Positions 31,883 through 40,715 of a stretch of DNA of 59,527 nucleotides are shown piece by piece (positions within the stretch are counted from its first letter, which is position 1; each line of letters begins with the position of its first letter). Location of the stretch: IMG/VR virus record IMGVR_UViG_3300027976_000042, positions 1 to 59,527 of that record; one strand, 5' to 3'. Source of the DNA: a virus. The notes beneath the pieces are model-generated. The model saw only the letters and a program-made list of their open reading frames with translations. It made no database searches and was not told the origin of the DNA. Both the position numbers and the translations under genes were made by a program.

Positions 31883-32521
31883 TCACCCTCCTGTCAGTCC
31901 GGGCTTTGCCGATAGCGAGTCAGAGCCCCCAGGTCTGATTGCCTCCCCCTCCATTGCAACCGGGTCGGACATGATTTCGGTTTTGGCGTCCTGGTCGGTT
32001 ATCTGTGGAGGTGCAAAAGCGTGCCCCCTGGTTTCCGACAGAGCAGCAATAGACGGTGTTCCCGGGATCTCCGAGTTCACTTCTTGGTCAAGCTTGTTCT
32101 CCAGCGCCAGGAAGCTCCCGCCGTCGGAAACCATCTCGAAGATGTCATTTTCCTCTGTCTCGATTTTTTTGATCATCTGCTTGGCGAATCTCTTCGCCGC
32201 ACCTTCGGGTAATGTGGCGACCTTCTCTTCAAACCCGGCCCTTTTTTCCGCAAGGGCCATGAAATGCTCCATAGTTGTGTCTTCGATTACTCCCTGGAAT
32301 CGTTGGCCTGCCTTGAGCATTGCCAGCTTGCTCGAAGCTCTTACAAACTGCTCCGAAATCTTAGTGATGTTCCTGGCCGACTCGACCATCGTTCGGCTAA
32401 TCTCCACGGTGGCTTCTCCCACCTGGGACGAGATGTCAATCATCGCCGTTTCGACCGACTCACTAAGCCTGTCGATCCCCTCCCCTATTCTTGTGTTATT
32501 GTCTTGGTTTTGGTCTTTCAT
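31883..32521 (-). CDS. Coiled-coil hypothetical protein, 212 aa
   Basis: Residues about 8-70 form a long amphipathic helix (IDRLSESVETAMIDISSQVG and beyond), resembling coiled-coil linker proteins. The C-terminal 60 residues are Pro/Gly/Ser rich. The start overlaps the previous stop (ATGA). No specific family recognised. Confidence 0.6.
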   Translation of the reverse strand: MKDQNQDNNTRIGEGIDRLSESVETAMIDISSQVGEATVEISRTMVESARNITKISEQFVRASSKLAMLKAGQRFQGVIEDTTMEHFMALAEKRAGFEEKVATLPEGAAKRFAKQMIKKIETEENDIFEMVSDGGSFLALENKLDQEVNSEIPGTPSIAALSETRGHAFAPPQITDQDAKTEIMSDPVAMEGEAIRPGGSDSLSAKPGLTGG

Positions 32522-32910
32522 ACTGAGTAAATTTGTGCAAAAATGTTTAAGTCTTCCCCTATCCCTGCTTGGTCCAATGATCCTATTTGTGACGACCCGG
32601 ATATGTAAAATCCTGATCCCATCATTATCGGGCCATGCAAGAACACGAACCCGCCCTCTCTGATTGGCAACCTGATCTTAGGGATATCCCCCTCAATCGG
32701 ATATCGATCTAAATCGAAAATTTGGATCCATTTCTCGGCGCCACCGTTGGTTACGATTAGACTGCCAAAGCGGCACCCCCTATTGGAAACCTCTACGCAC
32801 AAGACGGGATCTACGGTGAAGAACTGAACCCGGAGGTCCGTAGCCATGAGCCCTATATTGGCCCTCATCTGCTCTCTTATTGGACCTCGCTTCCCGCTCT
32901 CGTCTTGCAT
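32518..32910 (-). CDS. Conserved phage beta-rich protein, 130 aa
   Basis: GSLIVTNGGAEKWIQIFDLD, then IPKIRLPIREGG and MGSGFYISGSS, resembles a small beta-sandwich module often found among phage structural genes (L-I-V-T-N ... V-Q-I-F-D ... P-I). I use the ATG at 32910 rather than a TTG at 32919. A TTGACC lies 17 bases before a poor -10 (GATTGA) five bases from this ATG, echoing the leaderless promoters nearby. Virion role is inference. Confidence 0.6.
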   Translation of the reverse strand: MQDESGKRGPIREQMRANIGLMATDLRVQFFTVDPVLCVEVSNRGCRFGSLIVTNGGAEKWIQIFDLDRYPIEGDIPKIRLPIREGGFVFLHGPIMMGSGFYISGSSQIGSLDQAGIGEDLNIFAQIYSV

Positions 32911-33006
32911 TCCAATCAATCACCCGTGACTCGACTTGGGTCAAGACGATTCACGGGTTTCTCCGGCTACTGGCGCGAGAGATAAAAAAATGCCACTGAA
33001 GGAATA

Positions 33007-33039
33007 GCCCCCGCCCAACCTTACGGCTGGGGCGGGGGC
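33007..33039 (-). terminator. G/C-rich hairpin after the lipoprotein-like gene
   Basis: GCCCCCGCCC pairs with GGGCGGGGGC around a stem end and GTAA loop. On the minus strand the T-run is weak (TATTCCTTC). On the plus strand TTTTTT follows a few bases later. It is probably a terminator for the gene ending at 33066. Confidence 0.6.
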
Positions 33040-33065
33040 ATATCTTTTTTGGGAGAGATCGAGGC

Positions 33066-33551
33066 CTATGCGGCCTCGTCTCTCTTTGCCTGAGGCTCGA
33101 CCTGAGCCTCTGATGATGTGGTTTCGGTTTCCACCGTCAGCTCCGTCTCCAGAGCCCAGGGTTCTACCGGCCCGACCGCATCTATCGGGGCATCTTCTTT
33201 CTTCGGAGCGACGCCACTGGGCGTCACCTTTGTCGTTTTCGTTGTCGTGGACGTCTCCGTCCTGGTTCTCCTGGCCTTGACCAGTTCGGCGATGGAACGC
33301 CCAAAGACGAATAGGGCCAAGGCCCCGACCAGGATGATGGCCACCGTGGCCGCCGCCTGCGTCTCGTTGCGAGATGTGTTCGCTGCCGCGGCCGAAAGGG
33401 CCGCGAAGGTTGCCGCGTTCTCGGCCCTGATGGCCGACTGCTCCGTCGCGGAGGACAGTGCCTCCAGCCTGTCGATGGGGGAACACGAGGTTCCCAGGAT
33501 CGAGAATGCTACGATGGCCATAAGGCCGGTTGAGACTTTAATTGTATTCAT
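33066..33551 (-). CDS. Possible lipoprotein with a second membrane segment, 161 aa
   Basis: A signal-like N-terminus (MNTIKVSTGLMAIVAFSILG) is followed by TSC, which could be a weak lipobox. A Ser/Ala/Asn-rich helix and a second hydrophobic segment (about 68-84, AATVAIILVGALALFVFG) follow, then an acidic Thr/Glu/Pro-rich tail. This layout is compatible with a lysis or envelope protein, though no spanin family is recognised. It is the first gene after promoter-like element 4. Confidence 0.55.
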   Translation of the reverse strand: MNTIKVSTGLMAIVAFSILGTSCSPIDRLEALSSATEQSAIRAENAATFAALSAAAANTSRNETQAAATVAIILVGALALFVFGRSIAELVKARRTRTETSTTTKTTKVTPSGVAPKKEDAPIDAVGPVEPWALETELTVETETTSSEAQVEPQAKRDEAA

Positions 33552-33605
33552 ATTTTTGGGTTCTGGTTCGGGATCGTTGCTGTCAACCGCGACGGCTATG
33601 ATCCC

Positions 33606-33644
33606 TTCAATACATTATGGTAGTTTTAGCCTGTTTTTTCACCC
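33606..33644 (-). promoter_or_regulatory. Repeated promoter-like element, copy 4
   Basis: The minus strand reads GGTGAAAAAACAGGC, eight bases, then CCATAATGTATTGAAGGG. It starts just after the stop of the 507-residue gene and points at the lipoprotein-like gene 55 bases further on. Confidence 0.6.
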
Positions 33645-33648
33645 CACC

Positions 33649-35172
33649 TCATGGCAACCATTTTGCGAAGGAGAAGGCCCCATACTTGTCCGCATTCTTG
33701 TCGCTTTCCTTGATCGCTCCGGCTAGATCCTGAATCCTGGATTCTATCCTGCTGCCCGGAGTTGCCGGAGAATACTCCGCAGCCACAGCGAGACTCCCAT
33801 ACCGGTCTCTCTCCATTTTCTTGCTAATCTCTAACTCTGCAAAGCCCAAGGGCTCTATTTGATTCCCTATTTTACACGTCCAGGGACAGCTATAAGCAAC
33901 CGGAATTTCGGAGATCCCGGCCTGTCTTCCGCGCCAAGTCTCACTTCCCTCGTTGCGATTGACTCTACGGTGGAACAAGTTAGGGGCCGAATACTTGTAG
34001 GACGCTTTGTATCTGCCCGTTGGGTCGACAGTCGACAGCTCCATCCAGCAATCGTCACTGAGGTATGCATTTGCGGTTGCCACCCCCCAATCCCAAGAGT
34101 CCCGAAAAAAACCACCCCGTGAAATACTTTCGTCCGGGGTGAGGGACAGAGGGCCTGGCACGTCTCCTAACGGCCAGGGATGGGGTGAGCCGAACTCCCA
34201 GTTGGCCATAGGGTTAAACTCCAGCATCATAAATAGGGCCTTGAGACCCGTGGTAGGGTCATTCAGTTCTATCCGCTTGGCTCCCGCTCCCAGCAACCCA
34301 CTCGCCATTGCCACTGTGGCCGTCGCCCATCTTTTGGCGCCCTTCATCGAGTCAAAATGAAAGGCCGGGGTTATTGAGAAGCTCCGAGTGGGAACTAACG
34401 ACTCTGCCGCTATAACCCTTAGTATTTCTGCCAGCCGTAGCCTGTCTGTGTTCGAAGTAGGATGAATTTTGTGGATGGAAGCCAAGTGTTTACTCGATCG
34501 CTCCACCAGTAACTTGATGATTGAGCCGATGTATTTCCAGGACAGTAAGGCGCTATCTGGGTGCCCGAAGATTGACTTCCTGATCTGTTCTGAAACATAC
34601 TGAGCCTTCATTCCCATCAGATCCCGACAAGCTCCTTGACTGTGGTGTGTCCGAAAGGGAGAGTTATCGGTCCGATAATTCGAAGTTTTGTGGCCAAGAA
34701 TTACCGTCTTGTGGGTCAGCATAGAGTAGATAATTCTCGCAGCCTTGCCCTCGATTTTACCTACCTTCGGGGTGGCGGATACGAGGCAATAGGGGTAAGC
34801 CGCGTGACCACTTAGTGTTTTTCTGACTTGGCAAAAACTCGAATCTTGTGATTCTGCGTTGACGGCCCTGGCCATCGAGGCTCTGAACCACTCCAGAGTG
34901 GGGCAGATCTTTTCGTAAAGAATCGAAAATTCACTCTTCGGGTCTCGGACTAGGATTCTATCCCCGGGCTCCATCAGTTCTCGCTCTTCCTTCGAGGGTG
35001 GAGGCAATCTTGGATCCCTGGTTATGATTTGAGGGCTTGGGTCAAATGACCCCCAGCCGGCGGCATTCGGGAATTTTGTGTAGGCCCTTTGGCCGGATGG
35101 GGAAAGCCAAGAAGTTCTCATCCTCCTTTGCCATCTCTCTGATCGGCTATTTTTTCTCTTCCCGTCCGTCAT
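33649..35172 (-). CDS. Hypothetical protein, 507 aa
   Basis: A large protein without a recognised domain. A basic N-terminus (GKRKNSRSERWQRRMRTSW) is followed by a mainly helical middle and a C-terminal part with SWDWGVATANAYLSDDCWME. The first ATG (35172) overlaps the upstream gene by 26 bases; an ATG at 35121 follows AAAGGAGG but too closely for ideal spacing. A structural role is possible from its position only. Confidence 0.65.
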   Translation of the reverse strand: MTDGKRKNSRSERWQRRMRTSWLSPSGQRAYTKFPNAAGWGSFDPSPQIITRDPRLPPPSKEERELMEPGDRILVRDPKSEFSILYEKICPTLEWFRASMARAVNAESQDSSFCQVRKTLSGHAAYPYCLVSATPKVGKIEGKAARIIYSMLTHKTVILGHKTSNYRTDNSPFRTHHSQGACRDLMGMKAQYVSEQIRKSIFGHPDSALLSWKYIGSIIKLLVERSSKHLASIHKIHPTSNTDRLRLAEILRVIAAESLVPTRSFSITPAFHFDSMKGAKRWATATVAMASGLLGAGAKRIELNDPTTGLKALFMMLEFNPMANWEFGSPHPWPLGDVPGPLSLTPDESISRGGFFRDSWDWGVATANAYLSDDCWMELSTVDPTGRYKASYKYSAPNLFHRRVNRNEGSETWRGRQAGISEIPVAYSCPWTCKIGNQIEPLGFAELEISKKMERDRYGSLAVAAEYSPATPGSRIESRIQDLAGAIKESDKNADKYGAFSFAKWLP

Positions 35173-35509
35173 TCTTGGGTTTCTCGCTTTCGTTCTTGAG
35201 ATTCACGACATTGGGATGCGAGCTACGATCCTGAATTTTGTCGTCATCGTCCATCAGGCCGTTAAAGAACTCCCCGACACGATCGGAAAAATCAAAATTT
35301 CTAGTTCGGACCAGGAGTGCTAACACGGTAAGGCCTAAGACCGGGACAATCACGCTGATGAGAGCAGCGGACACAAACAGGGCTGATAGTAGAATACCGA
35401 AAGCCGTGGCGAAGAGGATGGAAGAGCCGAGTCGATTTTCGTCTTCCTCAAAAAAAAGGGCGACATTGAATGCCGCCTTTCCGATTACCGATAATATTTT
35501 GTTTTTCAT
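35147..35509 (-). CDS. Membrane protein, 120 aa
   Basis: One long hydrophobic region (about 30-67, SSILFATAFGILLSALFVSA onward) probably forms two transmembrane segments, followed by an acidic cytoplasmic tail. The leader is A-rich (TTAGAAAAAATG) without a Shine-Dalgarno. Function unknown. Confidence 0.6.
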   Translation of the reverse strand: MKNKILSVIGKAAFNVALFFEEDENRLGSSILFATAFGILLSALFVSAALISVIVPVLGLTVLALLVRTRNFDFSDRVGEFFNGLMDDDDKIQDRSSHPNVVNLKNESEKPKNDGREEKK

Positions 35510-35514
35510 TTTTT

Positions 35515-35838
35515 CTAATTGAGAGCCTCCCGCGCTGAGGGGAGGGCTTTTGCTTCAATGCGGCCGGGGCCGCAAGTCTCCGATTCTCTGATCTCCACTA
35601 ATCTCCTTTTCATTAGGGAATTTACGATTCTCTCGTGTTTGCTTTTTCCTCCGTATGAGGATCCGCAGATTGTTTCCCCGACGTTACACCACCCGCCGTT
35701 ATGGAGCAGCTCCGAAAGCAGCTCCTGTTGATTGCCACCAAGTTGCGGCCTGTCAGACGCAAATTCTCGGGTGGCGTTTTCTTCTGGTGGGAATGCCTGC
35801 ATTCTAGTGAAGAAATCAAGTATTCCTGGGTTTGTCAA
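35515..35838 (-). CDS. Predicted winged-helix DNA-binding protein, 107 aa
   Basis: Residues about 38-85 (ELLSELLHNGGWCNVGETIC, then GGKSKHERIVNSLMKRRLVE) have the helix, helix, wing order of small winged-helix regulators, with a basic recognition helix. It overlaps the upstream gene by 23 bases. It could be a phage transcription factor; no exact family recognised. Confidence 0.55.
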   Translation of the reverse strand: MTNPGILDFFTRMQAFPPEENATREFASDRPQLGGNQQELLSELLHNGGWCNVGETICGSSYGGKSKHERIVNSLMKRRLVEIRESETCGPGRIEAKALPSAREALN

Positions 35839-36364
35839 GAGCTCCTCTTACGGCTTTGACGGTCAAGTCTGGGAGACTGCTCCGAAGCTCTTTTTGTATA
35901 TCGAGGATAGTTAAGGCTGCGGCGTGGCCGGCATTCGCTGCGTTGGACTTGGCTTCCGTCCTCTGTTTTGTGTAGGAGTTCGAGTTTACAGACTTGGCAA
36001 GAGCCGAGATGGCCACTATGACGATGGACCAGCCGTGTGGGATCTGCGCATCTCCAAAATACATGGAAATGGTGTAGATAATGATTTCGAGGATTGGAGC
36101 CAGGACGGCGACGATCGAAAGAAAACTGTCTACTCCCTTAGCTAGGGACCACTCCGACGTGTCGTGGCCGCGGCTGGACTCTGCGCTCTTGACCAAAACC
36201 TCCGCCGCCATTTCTGCGATTTCCAGGATCCTGGGATCAACCCCCACTATAATTTTGGGGGTCTCTCCGGGGGGCCGATCCTCATTCCACCATTGATTGT
36301 CCTCGTCGACTTTGAAAGCCCGAGTGGGTTGGGGCGTCGGCTGGTTTTTGGAGGATTCTACCAT
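35816..36364 (-). CDS. Membrane-associated protein, 182 aa
   Basis: The N-terminal 80 residues are soluble, with a helix IVGVDPRILEIAEMAAEVLV. Hydrophobic segments lie near residues 87-107 (FLSIVAVLAPILEIIIYTIS) and 113-128 (GWSIVIVAISALAKS), followed by a charged helix with KQRTEAKSNAANAGH. The ATG is five bases after the -10 box of a sigma70-like promoter. Function unknown. Confidence 0.6.
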   Translation of the reverse strand: MVESSKNQPTPQPTRAFKVDEDNQWWNEDRPPGETPKIIVGVDPRILEIAEMAAEVLVKSAESSRGHDTSEWSLAKGVDSFLSIVAVLAPILEIIIYTISMYFGDAQIPHGWSIVIVAISALAKSVNSNSYTKQRTEAKSNAANAGHAAALTILDIQKELRSSLPDLTVKAVRGALDKPRNT

Positions 36365-36369
36365 CCCCC

Positions 36370-36398
36370 TTAATATTTCCTATACCCACAATAGTCAA
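36370..36398 (-). promoter_or_regulatory. Sigma70-type promoter, leaderless geometry
   Basis: TTGACT (36398-36393), 17 bases, TATTAA (36375-36370), then GGGGG and ATG. It is the third promoter in the window with this spacing to the start codon. It lies in the gap between the HD-domain gene and the 182-residue gene. Confidence 0.65.
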
Positions 36399-36410
36399 GA
36401 CAATCTTATC

Positions 36411-37214
36411 TCAGGAAGGGATTGCGTCCCTAATTGACTCGACGCTCATTGCTACGGTCTCATTCAGTCCTCTGCTCGAGATCATGTCGGCAAAGTGAAG
36501 TGAGATCGCAAGAAGTGATTCAGACCCCGCATGATGACTTCTTCTTGCTGAATACCCTCCGTCGTGGATTTCGATTGCCTGGGTCACATCTTCCTCAAAT
36601 AACTCGAGCATCCCCGGGTGCAGGGAATCTACGAGCGCTGCCGATATCCAACCTTCGGATAGCGTGTTCCCCCACCTGTTGACCATAACTGTGGCGAAAT
36701 TGTGGGCCATCCAATCCACCTTTTCGTCTTCGCTTGCACCCTCCGGCAGGTTGTTTGGCGGAGACATGGACAGAAAATTCGGATCCCGCTTAAAAGGTTT
36801 TGCCGTCGATCTCTCTCCCTTTTTGAGGATGTTGGGAATGTAGAGCGGGCGCCCAAACATATCCTGAACCTTGTTGAAATCGTGAAGCATGGATGCCACT
36901 AAGGCGTTTGCTTTGTCCGACCTCGACAAGCCCCTTATGTCGAGCCGAAGGTCTTGCCACCCGACTACAGATGCCATTGTTCTGCACGTCTGAATGAAAA
37001 CCTCCACCGAGTGGACCATCATTCCGCCTGGGTAAGCATGATGTCTTGTCCCGGAGCTTGAGGCCGGCGATTCCATATACCCTCCGATCCTGGCAATCAG
37101 GAATTGGTTGAATTTTTCTGCGGCCTGAGTTGAGACGCCAACACTCACAACATCCGTCGCCCATTCGATGAATTCACTCTCAAAATTTTGCTCAAATAAT
37201 ACTGCGTTTTTCAT
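36411..37214 (-). CDS. HD-domain phosphohydrolase, 267 aa
   Basis: HHAYPGGMMVHSVEVFIQTC and then ALVASMLHDFNKVQDMFG carry the H...HD...D metal-binding pattern of HD hydrolases, with a later IEIHDGGYS as a likely further ligand region. I start at ATG 37214 (MKNAVLFEQNFESEF), which follows AAGGAAG and overlaps the area of the upstream stop. Substrates of this group include nucleotides, cyclic nucleotides and RNA, and the sequence does not tell which. It sits alone among genes of unknown function. Confidence 0.75.
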   Translation of the reverse strand: MKNAVLFEQNFESEFIEWATDVVSVGVSTQAAEKFNQFLIARIGGYMESPASSSGTRHHAYPGGMMVHSVEVFIQTCRTMASVVGWQDLRLDIRGLSRSDKANALVASMLHDFNKVQDMFGRPLYIPNILKKGERSTAKPFKRDPNFLSMSPPNNLPEGASEDEKVDWMAHNFATVMVNRWGNTLSEGWISAALVDSLHPGMLELFEEDVTQAIEIHDGGYSARRSHHAGSESLLAISLHFADMISSRGLNETVAMSVESIRDAIPS

Positions 37215-37215
37215 G

Positions 37216-38034
37216 TTATTCTTCCTTGTCTGATGTTTCTTTTTTTCTTGCTGCTTCAAAAATTGATTGGAAAAATTCCTGAGGGGGCTGGGGTAAGTTT
37301 GAAATTCCGGATATGTCTACACCGTAGTCACTTCTGGTGCTTTTCTTATCGCCCCTTCTCTGGTTTTTCCCGTGTCTGCCGCCTTCCGTGTCAAACCAGT
37401 TGGACGCGGCTTCCTCATCGTCTGCCACCGACTTGGCAAACGCCGAGTAGAGAGGTGAGCAAACCCCCTCAAATTTGACGAATGATCTTTTCAAAGCTTC
37501 CAGCAGGTCCTCCGTAGTTGATCCGGACTGGATTGGGGTTTTGCTTCTGGCCCTCCTAGTTTTTGAGATAAGGAATGGGCTCGAGGCTACCTTATTGCCC
37601 TCGGCGAGCGCACCGCTAATCATCGACGCCACCATTACTAAACCTCCGTTGCCGAGCTCTGGCTCGTCTGACTCGTCTGACTCGTCGATCCAAGTGCTCT
37701 TAAAATTCCCTGAGCCTGAGTCTTTTGCTCCTCCGATATTGTAAGATCCGTCCGGCATCTTCTCTCCATCTTTCATCAGCTTTTCCAACCCCTTGATGAT
37801 GACCATCGTGGAGATCATGTAGAATAAGGCATCCCCACTTTCGGAAAAAGCAGAAATGCTTTCTTCGTTAAGCTTCTCCATAGAGAGAGCGTAAATATTC
37901 GGCCCCGATCCTGTCATGATTATCTCGTGTGGGTCCATTACCCTCATCGAGACGATAACGTAGGACAGCTGCGAAAGTCCTTCCAGACTTCCTCCAATTA
38001 CATCTTCAAGTGTCTGAGTTTTTGAATCTTCCAT
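37216..38034 (-). CDS. Hypothetical protein, 272 aa
   Basis: The N-terminal half is helical (DALFYMISTMVIIKGLEKLM). A Ser/Asp/Glu-rich loop (DESDESDEPELGNGG) follows, then a basic stretch. The C-terminus is charged. It follows the terminator at 38046-38074 and is coupled to the HD-domain gene. No family recognised. Confidence 0.6.
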   Translation of the reverse strand: MEDSKTQTLEDVIGGSLEGLSQLSYVIVSMRVMDPHEIIMTGSGPNIYALSMEKLNEESISAFSESGDALFYMISTMVIIKGLEKLMKDGEKMPDGSYNIGGAKDSGSGNFKSTWIDESDESDEPELGNGGLVMVASMISGALAEGNKVASSPFLISKTRRARSKTPIQSGSTTEDLLEALKRSFVKFEGVCSPLYSAFAKSVADDEEAASNWFDTEGGRHGKNQRRGDKKSTRSDYGVDISGISNLPQPPQEFFQSIFEAARKKETSDKEE

Positions 38035-38045
38035 TTTGATAAAAT

Positions 38046-38074
38046 GAGGGGCGCCACTGACTGCGACGCCCCTC
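38046..38074 (-). terminator. Intrinsic terminator
   Basis: GAGGGGCG pairs with CGCCCCTC and the minus strand continues ATTTTAT. It lies 25 bases after the stop of the 594-residue gene. Confidence 0.75.
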
Positions 38075-38098
38075 TTGAGTTGACTTACATCCTATGAC

Positions 38099-39883
38099 TT
38101 ACCTGGCGAGCTTTTCCATGTCCAGGGTGAACGGAGGTAACCCCCCCATTGTCGACTTGTACACCTTCATGGGCGTGGCCATCTTTGCAGCCCATAGAGC
38201 CGGCGGGATGGAACCTTTGACCTGGGGCGTTTGCCCTGGTGAAACCCATTCCGACGTAAAACACGGAATCCCTCTGTCTGCTGTGGGGCTGACCGAAAAG
38301 TAGGCTTTGAGAAGTCGGAGAGACCCACTCATAGCTTCGTTACACGATTTAATTTCCTTCACGTAATCACTCAATGTCCTATTAAAGACCAACGGGGCTT
38401 GCCCCGAAGCCTGGGACGAAATGAACGCCGCTGCCTCGTCTGCTCCAAACTGACGAACCTCACCGAAAAAGCGAATCAAGGCTGCTTCCGCCCCTTGATC
38501 CCCCATCCTTCTCCTGAGGGAGCGATTATGCAGACTGCGACGAGCCGGGAACAGCGAGGAGGCGGCATAGTTGCGAATCTCGTCTGCAAGTTCCCTGGCT
38601 ACCGCAGCAAAAGCTGTGCTTGCCGCGGTTTCGAAGTTTGAAACACCTCCCGTGAGTGCCGCATCCCTGATTGCATCTGCCCTGTCGAGTGCCGACGAGA
38701 ACAGCTTCATGATCCCACCACCTCCCAGCTCAGTGCAGTAATGCCTTGCCGCTGACACGACAAAAGTAGACCATCGATCGAGGCTCACGAATCTGGGATT
38801 CGCATGGGTAGAGAACGAATCCTCTTTCTCAAACATGGCAATTGCATCGTCGCTTGTCCAGACTGATGCCACCAGGATTTGATCGGAGCTCTCGGCTTCC
38901 ATTGACATGTCCACTTTGAGATGGGCCTCGGCAAAGCTGAAGAACTCAGAGCCGTGGATGCCGGGGGTATTTGCTGTCCGGCGCTCTAGGCCCGCCTCAA
39001 TAGAACCTGGAATCCCGAGGATCTTGTTGAGACCTCTGCCTCTGGCTTCGATTGCAGACCTGACGACTTTTGAGCCGGCCGCCTTTGCTCCTTCTTTGAC
39101 CTTGATGTGGCCGCCCTCCACGTCGCTGACCAAGCAAATCGCGTCGCCACTTGCGAAGGCTGAGTTGCCCAGAGCCGAGGCGACGTAAGTCCTGAGGGAT
39201 CTGAAATTGTCCCGATGTTCGGAATCCCGGATCCCACCTGAATACTTCAATGTCCCTCCCTGGAACAGATATGTCGACATCCTGACGTCTGGGCCTTGGT
39301 TGGCTTCGCTGTTGACTGGATCGATTCCCAACTTCTCCAGGATATCATGTGGCAGAGCCGGATTTTCGATTGGGCCGCCCCTGAACTTCAGAACCGGGTC
39401 TCCTTCATTCCTGATATCTGCCGCCACGATCATCAGCCCATTTGCCGGATAGATATTATCCATCCCGAGCACTTTAGTGTGAGTGACCACAGGGGCGTTA
39501 GAGTTTTTGTCGAACACCGAGATCAGAGTCCGGTCCCTCACTTTGGTCGGCGCCGCCGCCTTTTTCTTTTCTTTTACCGCCTTGGCCTTTTGTGTCGCTT
39601 CCTTGGCCTGCTCTGGTTTCTGCTCCGGCTCCGGCTCCGGTTCCGGTTCTTTTTCGTCTTGGACTAGCTCGACAGCGAGGTCGAGAAGCGCCTTGGCTTC
39701 TTCGATCTGCTGGACCTCCAGTCCAGTCTCGTTACTGCCTCCGCTGGACAGCTCATCCAGCTTTGCGTGCAACGACTTGGAGAGGCTTTTGATTCCTGTT
39801 CCTGTGGAGATGTCTGCTGGAAAAGCATCTCCGATAATACCGACGGCCTCTAAGGCCAACTCATGAGCTTGGGTTCCTATCAT
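38099..39883 (-). CDS. Large hypothetical protein, 594 aa
   Basis: I start at ATG 39883 (MIGTQAHELALEAVGIIGDA). A Glu/Pro/Lys/Ala-rich linker (about residues 85-125) separates a helical N-terminal region from a large domain with GLMIVAADIRNEGDPVLKF, DAICLVSDVEGGHIKV and, nearer the end, AGLERRTANTPGIHGSEFFS. The region is flanked by terminators on both sides, so it is a single-gene transcript. It is probably abundant or structural, but no family is recognised. Confidence 0.65.
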   Translation of the reverse strand: MIGTQAHELALEAVGIIGDAFPADISTGTGIKSLSKSLHAKLDELSSGGSNETGLEVQQIEEAKALLDLAVELVQDEKEPEPEPEPEQKPEQAKEATQKAKAVKEKKKAAAPTKVRDRTLISVFDKNSNAPVVTHTKVLGMDNIYPANGLMIVAADIRNEGDPVLKFRGGPIENPALPHDILEKLGIDPVNSEANQGPDVRMSTYLFQGGTLKYSGGIRDSEHRDNFRSLRTYVASALGNSAFASGDAICLVSDVEGGHIKVKEGAKAAGSKVVRSAIEARGRGLNKILGIPGSIEAGLERRTANTPGIHGSEFFSFAEAHLKVDMSMEAESSDQILVASVWTSDDAIAMFEKEDSFSTHANPRFVSLDRWSTFVVSAARHYCTELGGGGIMKLFSSALDRADAIRDAALTGGVSNFETAASTAFAAVARELADEIRNYAASSLFPARRSLHNRSLRRRMGDQGAEAALIRFFGEVRQFGADEAAAFISSQASGQAPLVFNRTLSDYVKEIKSCNEAMSGSLRLLKAYFSVSPTADRGIPCFTSEWVSPGQTPQVKGSIPPALWAAKMATPMKVYKSTMGGLPPFTLDMEKLAR

Positions 39884-39978
39884 AGTATATTTACTGATTT
39901 TTGTTACTGTTGTTATTTGTGGCCCTTGAGGATTTCGCGTCCACGGTCCACACGGTCCACACAAAATTTGACGCTTTT

Positions 39979-40008
39979 GGATAAAACACTTCTAGGGTGT
40001 TTTGATCC
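39979..40008. promoter_or_regulatory. Near-perfect inverted repeat, operator candidate
   Basis: GGATAAAACAC and GTGTTTTGATCC form an inverted repeat with a seven-base centre (one extra base in one arm). It lies between the terminator at 40027-40061 and the start at 39883, where a promoter for the 594-residue gene must be. It could bind a dimeric repressor or fold as a second hairpin. Confidence 0.45.
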
Positions 40009-40026
40009 CGAATTAGTTGCATACGC

Positions 40027-40061
40027 AAAAAAAGCCCCACTCGATTTCTCGAGAGGGGCTT
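40027..40061 (-). terminator. Strong intrinsic terminator
   Basis: AAGCCCCTCTCGA, an ATTT-type loop and TCGAGTGGGGCTT form a stem (one mismatch) followed by seven T on the minus strand. It ends the long replication operon 34 bases after the 191-residue gene. Confidence 0.92.
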
Positions 40062-40094
40062 AAAATTTTCCCTTATCTGAGCTTGCCAGAATCG

Positions 40095-40670
40095 TCAGGG
40101 CATCCTGGTATAGGGCTGATATGAATGCACTCCGAACTCCTTCACCAGCGGCTGGATCACTTTATTGACCACTTGAGTGGGGGCAAAAGCGTATCCGAGA
40201 ACCGAGAATTCAATGCCTGACTTCCCTTCGAGTGTCCTGACTGCACAGACCGGTCTTGGGTCATTCCCCGAGAAAAGCCCGAACATCCCAGCCCTGTGCG
40301 TGCCCTCCATCTTCTTGACTACCAATCCGAAGGACGCTTCGATCACAGAGTTGATTCTTGCCAACACGTCGACCTGGGGGGTTTCGGACTTGTCCTCTTT
40401 GGTTTGTCCGCCCTCCAGGTCGTGCAGTTTGCCATCGTTGCCGACCACTTTTTGGGGCAGGTCCTTAGAGACCTCCTTGATTATGCTCACCCCCTTGTGC
40501 GCTGTGTCACCCTTTCTTTTTGGTCCTGCCTCTTGCCCCCAAGGTTGTTTCACTGGCCCGGGCGGACCGGTTAGGACGACCTGGAGGGGTGTGGGGGCTG
40601 GTTCCTGAGCTTCAACCCCCTGGTCTGGCTTGCCAGGGGCTTCTGGGTCTTGAGTATCTCTTGATTCCAT
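40095..40670 (-). CDS. Hypothetical protein, 191 aa
   Basis: The first 95 residues are Pro/Gln/Lys-rich low complexity (PGKPDQGVEAQEPAPTPLQV), and the rest is a globular domain with LARINSVIEASFGLVVKKME and VCAVRTLEGKSGIEFSVLGY. It is the last gene of the replication run, after RuvC. No family recognised. Confidence 0.6.
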   Translation of the reverse strand: MESRDTQDPEAPGKPDQGVEAQEPAPTPLQVVLTGPPGPVKQPWGQEAGPKRKGDTAHKGVSIIKEVSKDLPQKVVGNDGKLHDLEGGQTKEDKSETPQVDVLARINSVIEASFGLVVKKMEGTHRAGMFGLFSGNDPRPVCAVRTLEGKSGIEFSVLGYAFAPTQVVNKVIQPLVKEFGVHSYQPYTRMP

Positions 40671-40715
40671 TTCTTCTATTTTGGGTTATTCCTTTTTGCC
40701 TTTGGTCGGCTACTG

